NCBI GenBank assembly: GCA_024277695.1 | Contig: JAJRUR010000148.1 | Location: 1-5,342, forward strand | Direction: 5' to 3' | From: Bacteroidota bacterium | GTDB lineage: Bacteria > Bacteroidota > Bacteroidia > Chitinophagales > Saprospiraceae | Length of the DNA: 5,342 nucleotides | Shown here: piece after piece, positions 1 through 4,610 of the stretch | How positions within the stretch are numbered: position 1 is the stretch's first letter | Layout: each line of letters begins with the position of its first letter | Translations under genes and position numbers: made by a program | Notes under the pieces: model-generated | What the model saw: the letters and a program-made list of their open reading frames with translations, nothing else | Told to the model about the DNA's origin: nothing | Database searches by the model: none

Positions 1-1497
1 ATCATTGACAGTACTGATGAGGTTTTGGGAGTAAAGCCCACCTGCCAGTTTAAATCTCAGACGATCCGATATATTGTACTTCATGCCTATGCGTGGTTCA
101 AAAGAAAAATCGCCTAATGAGGCATAATACTGAAGCCGTACACTCGGTTCTATGATCAAACCGCCGAATATTTGCCGCCACATAAAGTATCCCCCGATCT
201 CTGTAGTATTGTCACGCTGGCGTATAGTATTCTCCGCCGAATTGATAAAAACAAAATCTGTACTAAAGCCCCCCACTTCAAATCCATAATTGATCTCGCT
301 ATTGGCTCCGAAATATGTAAAGTCGATATTGGCATTAAAGGCATTTACACCGCTGGTACGTTGCTCTTTATCTGCGGGTTGGAATACGGATGTATAATCC
401 GAAACGGATATATTGCCCCGGACGATAAAATCAGATCCGGATGGGATGAGTTTGAAATTGAGTCCGGCACCGACTGCTTTCCAGTCAAAATCTGAAATAC
501 CTACAAAATTGGCTTGGTCGTCATAATTAAAACCGAATACATTAAACTTGGACCCATTGGCAGAAGCAAAAGACAGTTTTCCAAATAAATCTGTAAATCG
601 GTAGGGCAAGCCTCCTTCATCAATATAAGAATAGATCTCTTTGGAAGATTGATCTAGATAGGAGTGCTTTCCTGTCAATATAAATGAAGAGCTTCCTGAA
701 CCTGGACCTTGATATTTTTTGATGGGTCCCTCGAGCAAGACTTTTGCTTGAAAAGGAGAAACGGATACTACACCACTATATTTCTTTTTGTTACCATCGC
801 GAGTTTTTACATCGATCACAGCGGATATACGTCCTCCATAACGGGCATCAAATCCTCCGGTGAGTACATCGACATTCTGAATGATGTCGGTCTCAAAAAC
901 CGAGAAAAATCCAATAGAGTGAAATGGATTAAATATGGTCATTCCATCCATCAAGACCTTATTCTGCACCGGCGACCCGCCACGAATATAGAGCTGACCT
1001 CCCTGATCTCCCGTAAATACAACTCCCGGAATTACGGTGAGATATTGGGCAATATCCGCATCACCACTGGTTGATGGCAAGGACTTGATCGCTTGTGGAG
1101 TCACCCGCAAGCTCGATATTTGTACCTCAGTCCGCGCCTGCTCTCTCTTAGCGGAGACATCAACAACTCCGAGATTAATACCGGCTTGTTGCATAGTCAA
1201 TTGCAGATTTCGGACTTGATTGTTTTCCAGACGGACATCCACTACGAGAGAATCATAGCCCAAATACTGCACGACTACTGTATAATCTCCGGGCGAGAGC
1301 TTACTGAAATTAAAAAAACCATCCAAATCCGTATTGGTGCCCAAAGAAGTACCCTTGAGATAAACCGTAGCAAAAGAGATGGCTTCACCGTTGTCACTAT
1401 CTACTATGCTTCCGCGTATAGTTCCTTGACTATAAGCGGATTGTAGAGAGCATATTAGGTAGATAACGATGAGTAAAAGACGAAGGATTTTATTCAT
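1..1497 (-). CDS. TonB-dependent outer-membrane receptor, N-terminal part (partial at left edge)
   Basis: The frame is open from an ATG at 1497 to the window edge, giving 499 residues without a stop; the C-terminal barrel lies outside. Residues 1-24 form a signal peptide (MNKILRLLLIVIYLICSLQS, then AYSQ). Residues 26-105 look like a carboxypeptidase-regulatory-like beta-sandwich (GTIRGSIVDSDNGEAISFAT, then DLDGFFNFSKLSPGDYTV). Residues about 125-232 are the plug, with QLYIRGGSPVQNKVLMDGM at 168-186 and GGFDARYGGRISAVIDVKT at 214-232. Aromatic-rich barrel strands follow. The family sits in the outer membrane and imports ligands using TonB/ExbBD energy. The plug lacks the SusC-type signature and no SusD partner is visible, so I do not call it SusC; the ligand is unknown. 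The start is supported by the signal peptide directly after the ATG. It is transcribed divergently from the small membrane protein gene. The family call is firm; the substrate is not. Confidence 0.95.
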   Translation of the reverse strand, partial: MNKILRLLLIVIYLICSLQSAYSQGTIRGSIVDSDNGEAISFATVYLKGTSLGTNTDLDGFFNFSKLSPGDYTVVVQYLGYDSLVVDVRLENNQVRNLQLTMQQAGINLGVVDVSAKREQARTEVQISSLRVTPQAIKSLPSTSGDADIAQYLTVIPGVVFTGDQGGQLYIRGGSPVQNKVLMDGMTIFNPFHSIGFFSVFETDIIQNVDVLTGGFDARYGGRISAVIDVKTRDGNKKKYSGVVSVSPFQAKVLLEGPIKKYQGPGSGSSSFILTGKHSYLDQSSKEIYSYIDEGGLPYRFTDLFGKLSFASANGSKFNVFGFNYDDQANFVGISDFDWKAVGAGLNFKLIPSGSDFIVRGNISVSDYTSVFQPADKEQRTSGVNAFNANIDFTYFGANSEINYGFEVGGFSTDFVFINSAENTIRQRDNTTEIGGYFMWRQIFGGLIIEPSVRLQYYASLGDFSFEPRIGMKYNISDRLRFKLAGGLYSQNLISTVND

Positions 1498-1525
1498 AAT
1501 AGACGGATTAAAAAAATATTGAGGC

Positions 1526-1533
1526 GCAATATA
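1526..1533 (-). promoter_or_regulatory. Weak candidate promoter of the TonB receptor gene
   Basis: Read on the minus strand, TATATTGC resembles the Bacteroidota -7 element TAnnTTTG with one T missing. It would place transcription initiation a little over 20 nt before the receptor ATG at 1497. No clear TTG -33 element is seen. No better match exists on this strand between 1498 and 1640, so this is the best of poor candidates. Confidence 0.25.
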
Positions 1534-1544
1534 ATAACTATTAT
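1531..1544. repeat. 14-bp perfect dyad upstream of the TonB receptor gene
   Basis: The arms ATAATA and TATTAT are separated by AC. GCGC tetramers lie close by on both sides (1524-1527 and 1546-1549), though not exactly symmetric. The dyad sits 34-47 nt upstream of the receptor ATG on the minus strand and abuts a weak -7-like TATATTG. It could be an operator for the receptor, but short AT-rich dyads arise easily by chance. Confidence 0.3.
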
Positions 1545-1681
1545 CGCGCTTACGAAAAATTAATAGTTTCGCACTCACTTGTAGTACATATTTGTGCCAC
1601 CATACTTGACTCATTACGCATAGTGTATCACGAATGCTGCCTGAAGATAATATATCACGGAGAAAGAGCATTTTTATAAAA

Positions 1682-1715
1682 TTGAACAAAAGCACCCTTC
1701 AGATGTATATCTTTG
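1682..1715 (+). promoter_or_regulatory. Bacteroidota-type promoter of the small membrane protein gene
   Basis: A perfect TAnnTTTG -7 element (TATCTTTG) lies at 1708-1715 and a TTG at 1682-1684 is a possible -33 element, with a 23-nt spacer. Initiation about 4 nt after the element would fall at roughly 1719-1721, at or beside the ATG at 1721. The mRNA would then be leaderless or nearly so. The promoter position also argues against the longer frame that begins at 1634. Confidence 0.6.
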
Positions 1716-1720
1716 CGCTT

Positions 1721-1930
1721 ATGAAAAACAGATCGCTGTGGATATCTATAGGTATGCTCCTATTTTTAGTCAATTTTGTAAGTCTGATCTTGATGATCGT
1801 AGGATTACAATTCGGCTTTATGCAATGGATAGACTACTTCGGTAGGGCTTGGGGCTTGGGCATCAGACTAAGTTTGGTCATATTCGGTGCAGCACTTGTT
1901 TATGCGCAGGTCGTCAGGCAAAATGAATAG
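1721..1930 (+). CDS. Small two-helix inner-membrane protein of unknown function (69 aa)
   Basis: I do not recognise the family. The protein starts MKNR and has two hydrophobic segments, residues 7-31 (WISIGMLLFLVNFVSLILMI and on) and about 45-65 (GLGIRLSLVIFGAALVYAQV), joined by a short aromatic linker with one Asp and one Arg (GFMQWIDYFGRAW, 32-44). The positive N-terminus followed by a helix suggests a cytoplasmic N-terminus and a hairpin topology. The frame can be extended back to an ATG at 1634, but that adds 29 non-membrane residues and would place the perfect promoter element inside the gene, so I chose 1721. A start at Met12 (1754) is possible but loses the positive residues. The gene stands alone between a divergent receptor gene and a 22-codon frame overlapping its stop. 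Its membrane nature is clear and its role unknown. Confidence 0.65.
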   Translation: MKNRSLWISIGMLLFLVNFVSLILMIVGLQFGFMQWIDYFGRAWGLGIRLSLVIFGAALVYAQVVRQNE

Positions 1931-1991
1931 GCCGGAACACTGCGATGACTATGGTTGCAACTACACAAAGGGTTATTGTGGCTGGAGGTAA
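1923..1991 (+). CDS. Possible Cys-rich microprotein (22 aa) overlapping the membrane protein gene
   Basis: An ATG at 1923, inside the last codons of the membrane protein gene and in the +1 frame, opens 22 codons ending with TAA at 1989-1991. The start lies 5 nt before the upstream TAG, the spacing of translationally coupled genes. The peptide contains Cys at 7, 12 and 19, three Tyr, one Trp and two Asp; its middle reads CDDYGCNYTKGYCGW. This is a non-random-looking composition for intergenic DNA. I do not recognise it. It could be a chance frame, a coupled microprotein, or a frameshifted tail of the membrane protein. A frame this short carries no statistical weight by itself. Confidence 0.3.
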   Translation: MNRPEHCDDYGCNYTKGYCGWR

Positions 1992-2142
1992 TCGGTTAGT
2001 GACAGCATCTTCCTACACCGGAGTTTGTCTAGTATTAGCTATCCCAATCTAGATACATCCGTCTAAGAAATAAAATAATTCATCGAAGATTCTGAATTAA
2101 TTTCAGTACACAAGACTTATATTAGCAAAAAATAAATCTAAT
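1992..2142. other. Intergenic region before the DUF697/SHOCT gene
   Basis: I see no gene here in any frame. It holds a 15-bp dyad (CTGAA-TTAAT-TTCAG, 2092-2106) and a weak promoter just before the next gene. No hairpin plus T-run is seen, so the small membrane protein transcript has no recognisable intrinsic terminator. Confidence 0.5.
2118..2125 (+). promoter_or_regulatory. Candidate -7 element of the DUF697/SHOCT gene
   Basis: TATATTAG matches TAnnTTTG at five of six fixed positions and would give a leader of about 14 nt, A-rich and without a Shine-Dalgarno sequence, before the ATG at 2143. The 15-bp dyad at 2092-2106 lies in the -33/-7 spacer region, where a bound regulator could block or assist polymerase. 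No TTG -33 element is evident. Confidence 0.4.
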
Positions 2143-2772
2143 ATGGAAGATAATAACAAACTCAACGAACGCGAACGCAATGCCGACAAGGTAATACAGA
2201 ATCATATGATCTGGTCTATGGGAGCGGGATTTATACCTGTGCCTATTGCGGATTTTTTTGCAGTAAGTGCCATCCAACTGGATATGATACGTCAACTAGC
2301 CAAACTATATGATATCGACTTTAAAGAAACCGAAGGAAAAGCCGTCATCACTTCTTTGACGGGATCCGGCCTGGCGCGACTCGGTGCCCGTGCTGTCAAA
2401 TTTATACCCGGTGTAGGCTCGGTAATCGGTGGAGTGACTATGGCTGTACTCTCCGGAGCTTCATCTTATGCTTTGGGAGAAGTTTTTAAAAAACACTTCG
2501 AAACCGGAGGCACATTTCTCGATTTTGACCCTGCTCGGCTAAAAAAATACTACAACGAAAAGTTTGAAAAAGGCAAAGAGTATGCGCAAAAAATCAGAAA
2601 GGAACAAGAAGAACATTCTTCAACAGTCAAAAAATCTGCCCGACACGAAAGTTTTGACTTAGTCGATCAACTTGAAAAAATAGCCAAACTCAAGGAGGAC
2701 GGTATCCTGAGTGACGAAGAGTTCGAGATTATGAAAAAGAAAGTTCTCGACGCCGCACGAAAAAATTCCTAA
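2143..2772 (+). CDS. DUF697-like membrane-associated protein with C-terminal SHOCT domain (209 aa)
   Basis: Residues 13-120 match the DUF697 pattern as I know it. A Pro-rich turn followed by Asp comes first (GFIPVPIADFFAVSAIQLDM, 29-48), then RQLAKLYDIDF (50-60), then a Gly-rich hydrophobic stretch (KFIPGVGSVIGGVTMAVLSG, 86-105) ending SYALGEVFKKHF (108-119). Residues 130-170 are charged and helical, with many Lys and Glu. Residues 172-201 form a SHOCT domain (LVDQLEKIAKLKEDGILSDE, then EFEIMKKKVL). DUF697 is found in some GTPase-associated and membrane-associated proteins; SHOCT is a short C-terminal module thought to mediate oligomerisation or recruitment. There is no signal peptide and no GTPase domain, so the protein is probably cytoplasmic and membrane-attached through the Gly-rich hairpin. 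It looks like a single-gene unit with its own weak promoter. Domain calls are good; cellular role is unknown. Confidence 0.85.
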   Translation: MEDNNKLNERERNADKVIQNHMIWSMGAGFIPVPIADFFAVSAIQLDMIRQLAKLYDIDFKETEGKAVITSLTGSGLARLGARAVKFIPGVGSVIGGVTMAVLSGASSYALGEVFKKHFETGGTFLDFDPARLKKYYNEKFEKGKEYAQKIRKEQEEHSSTVKKSARHESFDLVDQLEKIAKLKEDGILSDEEFEIMKKKVLDAARKNS

Positions 2773-2810
2773 TCTGATCTGACGGCAAGATTTCATTTCT
2801 GCCAACGAAA

Positions 2811-2818
2811 TATTTTTG
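2811..2818 (+). promoter_or_regulatory. Candidate -7 element of tpiA
   Basis: TATTTTTG is a perfect TAnnTTTG match and would start a leader of about 65 nt before the tpiA ATG at 2887. There is no convincing -33 TTG; TTT around 2791-2793 is the nearest at about the right distance. There is no terminator hairpin between the preceding gene (ends 2772) and this point, so read-through into tpiA is also possible. Confidence 0.45.
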
Positions 2819-2886
2819 GCATCCATATTATGGAGATATGGTCTCTTTGAACTACATTCGTTCTTTGAGTATGAAATGATAACCAT

Positions 2887-3645
2887 ATGTCCAATAGAAA
2901 ACTAGTCGCCGGTAACTGGAAGATGCATACGGATCGTTCTGAAGCCATCAAACTGACTACAGAAATCATCCGATTATCCAAAATGTCTGATGTGGAGATT
3001 TTACTGGCTCCACCGCACTGCCTGATACCACTTGTAGGCAACTTGATCGCAGATCTACCTTATATAGAGTTGGCAGCACAGAATATTAGCGAGCATAAAT
3101 CCGGTGCATATACCGGTGAGGTGTCTGCACATATGCTCCACTCTCTCGGTGTATCTTATGTCATTTTGGGACACTCCGAACGCCGCAAGTATTTTGGTGA
3201 AACCGACCAAATCATCCTATCTAAAATACGCAGAGCCATATCTACAGAGCTCAAGGTCATCTATTGTTGCGGAGAAGGTCTTGAAGACAGAAATACAGCT
3301 ATCCAAAACAAAATCATCGAAGCACAAATCCAAAGTAGTGTACTACAATTAACACCCGATCAGATGCAGGATATCGTCATTGCATACGAGCCTATTTGGG
3401 CTATTGGCACAGGCGTGACAGCACGACCGGATCAAGCTCAGCAGATGCACGCATTCATACGCTCGATCCTAGCTGATCATTTTGGAGAGCAAATAGCTAT
3501 GCAGGTCCCAATTATCTACGGTGGTAGTGTTAAATCTAACAATGCTCAAGAGCTTTTTGCACAAGCCGATATCGACGGTGGTCTCATCGGTGGAGCCTCG
3601 CTAGATGCAGAATCCTTTGTCGCTATCACAGAAGCTTTTGAGTGA
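2887..3645 (+). CDS. tpiA: Triosephosphate isomerase
   Basis: This enzyme interconverts dihydroxyacetone phosphate and glyceraldehyde 3-phosphate in glycolysis and gluconeogenesis, in the cytoplasm, usually as a homodimer. The 252-residue length is normal for the family. The substrate-binding and catalytic residues are present: Asn10 and Lys12 in AGNWKMH (8-14), the electrophilic His96 in ILGHSERR (93-100), and the general base Glu168 in AYEPIWAIGTG (166-176), followed by flexible loop 6 (VTA to 179). The phosphate-binding YGGSV (211-215) and GGLIGGASL (231-239) are intact. The dimer-interface region AAQNIS and GAYTGEVSAHML is also typical. The start at 2887 puts the RKLVAGNWKMH strand at the usual distance from the N-terminus. 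It is followed by a hairpin with a T-run. Nothing suggests a defect, and glycolytic neighbours are not present, so it is a single-gene unit here. Confidence 0.99.
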   Translation: MSNRKLVAGNWKMHTDRSEAIKLTTEIIRLSKMSDVEILLAPPHCLIPLVGNLIADLPYIELAAQNISEHKSGAYTGEVSAHMLHSLGVSYVILGHSERRKYFGETDQIILSKIRRAISTELKVIYCCGEGLEDRNTAIQNKIIEAQIQSSVLQLTPDQMQDIVIAYEPIWAIGTGVTARPDQAQQMHAFIRSILADHFGEQIAMQVPIIYGGSVKSNNAQELFAQADIDGGLIGGASLDAESFVAITEAFE

Positions 3646-3662
3646 TTGTAACAATTTGTCAG

Positions 3663-3705
3663 ATGTATAATCGAGCTTTATAGGACATTATACATATTTT
3701 TTTTT
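3663..3705 (+). terminator. Intrinsic-terminator-like hairpin plus T9 after tpiA
   Basis: A perfect 9-bp inverted repeat has arms ATGTATAAT (3663-3671) and ATTATACAT (3687-3695), with a 15-nt loop, followed by A and nine T's (3697-3705). It starts 17 nt after the tpiA stop. The stem is AT-rich, so it is weaker than a textbook terminator, but the uninterrupted T-run directly after it supports this role. It separates tpiA from the repressor gene. Confidence 0.75.
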
Positions 3706-3745
3706 ATAATTTATTTGAAAAATTCTCTTTTTATAGAACTTATAC

Positions 3746-3753
3746 TATCTTTG
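3746..3753 (+). promoter_or_regulatory. Bacteroidota-type -7 element of the S24 repressor gene
   Basis: TATCTTTG is a perfect TAnnTTTG, identical to the element before the small membrane protein gene. Initiation would be near 3757, giving a leader of about 29 nt. No TTG is found at the proper distance; TTC at 3723-3725 (20-nt spacer) is the nearest. A poor -33 in front of a regulator that may bind here fits a modest promoter. Confidence 0.6.
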
Positions 3754-3755
3754 AC

Positions 3756-3777
3756 ATATTAAATTAATTTTTAATAT
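3756..3777. promoter_or_regulatory. 22-bp dyad over the repressor start site (candidate operator)
   Basis: Two perfect 8-bp arms, ATATTAAA (3756-3763) and TTTAATAT (3770-3777), are separated by TTAATT. The dyad starts 2 nt after the -7 element and covers the predicted transcription start. This is where a dimeric repressor would block its own promoter. The site is all A and T, so a chance origin cannot be excluded. Confidence 0.45.
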
Positions 3778-3785
3778 CTATAGGA

Positions 3786-4601
3786 ATGAGTCACCTTGTA
3801 TCACAGCGATTTTTGGAGTGCTTTGAGGCACTCAAAGTATCGGGTAGAGTGAGATCAGCCAGACAGTTTGCCAAATCGCTCGACTACCTTCCTCAGAACT
3901 TTAGCCAAATTACCAAGTACCGAAGAGATGTCACTATCGATCTCATCCAAAAGGCCGTCCTGCAATACCAATTCAATCCACACTACCTCTATACCGGAGA
4001 AGAACCTAAATTTATAGACTCTAACTCCGATCGGCTCAAGGTGCTGACTATCATCACCGACAGACAAGGTGAGGAAAAAATAATGCACGTCCCATATCCT
4101 GCACAAGCAGGTTATGCCGGTGATCTGCTCGACCAAGAATATATCGAAGATCTGCCATCCTACAATCTCCCCGGATTTGAACACGGAACTTTTCGCTCTT
4201 TTGATGTATCGGGAGATAGTATGGAGCCTTCGTTAAATGATGGAGACAAAGTAATATGCAGTTTTGTAGAGCCCGGATTACAAAATATCAAAAATAACGA
4301 TGTTTATGTCCTTGTCCTCCGAAATGAGGTTTTGGTCAAACGCGTCATAGAACATGTCCAATCCCTCCAACAGCTCCAATTAATCTCTGACAACCCACAT
4401 TTTGATGATCAATTTGTAGATATCACTGCTGTGCGTGAAATGTGGCGCGTCATCAGTGTGCTATCTAGTTTTAATCATCAAAAAACCCCTAAAGTATCGC
4501 ATGACGAACTCATAGATCTCAAAAAAACGATCAATCGCCAAAGCCATATTGTCCATTCGCTCAAGCAAGTACTAGACAAAAAAGGACTCCAGCTCACATA
4601 A
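3786..4601 (+). CDS. LexA-like repressor with S24 self-cleavage domain and C-terminal coiled coil (271 aa)
   Basis: The N-terminal 70 residues look like an atypical helix-turn-helix domain (SARQFAKSLDYLPQNFSQIT at 24-43, then RRDVTIDLIQKAV). A linker follows. The S24 peptidase domain spans about 100-228. Its nucleophile is Ser145 in VSGDSMEPSLNDGD (141-154) and its base Lys185 in EVLVKRVIE (181-189), 40 residues apart. A candidate scissile Ala108-Gly109 (YPAQAGYAG) lies 37 residues before Ser145, close to the spacing in LexA and UmuD. Residues 242-263 form a heptad series (L242, L245, I249, Q252, V256, L259, L263), suggesting a coiled-coil tail that LexA lacks. Proteins of this kind bind DNA as dimers and are inactivated by self-cleavage, in LexA stimulated by RecA filaments. 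I do not call it lexA: the operator type, head and tail differ. Its targets are unknown; it has its own promoter and dyad, so autoregulation is likely. Confidence 0.9.
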   Translation: MSHLVSQRFLECFEALKVSGRVRSARQFAKSLDYLPQNFSQITKYRRDVTIDLIQKAVLQYQFNPHYLYTGEEPKFIDSNSDRLKVLTIITDRQGEEKIMHVPYPAQAGYAGDLLDQEYIEDLPSYNLPGFEHGTFRSFDVSGDSMEPSLNDGDKVICSFVEPGLQNIKNNDVYVLVLRNEVLVKRVIEHVQSLQQLQLISDNPHFDDQFVDITAVREMWRVISVLSSFNHQKTPKVSHDELIDLKKTINRQSHIVHSLKQVLDKKGLQLT

Positions 4602-4610
4602 TCCGGAACA
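4602..4610. other. 9-nt gap between convergent genes
   Basis: The repressor stop (TAA, 4599-4601) and the T9SS protein stop (TGA on the minus strand, 4611-4613) are 9 nt apart. No hairpin with a T-run is seen here, so each transcript probably ends inside the opposite gene, or termination is factor-dependent. Confidence 0.7.

Noticed and set aside
172..1446. Several plus-strand open frames of 60-121 codons (172-495, 709-1074, 1037-1219, 1093-1446)
   Set aside because: They are antisense to the TonB receptor, whose minus-strand frame is continuous and full of family motifs; the plus-strand products have no recognisable features.
1626..1659. Two direct copies of TATCACG (1626-1632 and 1653-1659)
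   Set aside because: Only 7 bp each with no further copies; not enough to claim a regulatory array.
1634..1720. Longer N-terminus for the small membrane protein starting at 1634
   Set aside because: The extra 29 residues are polar and span the perfect promoter element at 1708-1715; MKNR followed directly by a hydrophobic helix is a more natural start.
2838..2879. A 13-residue upstream open frame in the tpiA leader
   Set aside because: No sign of leader-peptide function: no run of regulatory codons and no alternative hairpins or attenuator.
2659..3041. Minus-strand open frames across the SHOCT end and the start of tpiA
   Set aside because: They lie antisense to two well-supported genes and have no domain features.
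3104..3352. Plus-strand open frame of 82 codons inside tpiA
   Set aside because: It is an out-of-frame shadow of a canonical enzyme gene.
3645..3655. Small dyad ATTGT-A-ACAAT at the tpiA stop
   Set aside because: Five-bp arms overlapping the stop codon; the larger hairpin with T9 just downstream explains termination better.
3855..4184. Minus-strand open frame of 109 codons within the repressor gene
   Set aside because: Antisense to a protein with intact S24 catalytic motifs; no features of its own.
3786..4601. The S24 repressor as a prophage marker
   Set aside because: No integrase, Cro-like gene, attachment repeats or phage structural genes are nearby; neighbours are housekeeping and envelope genes.
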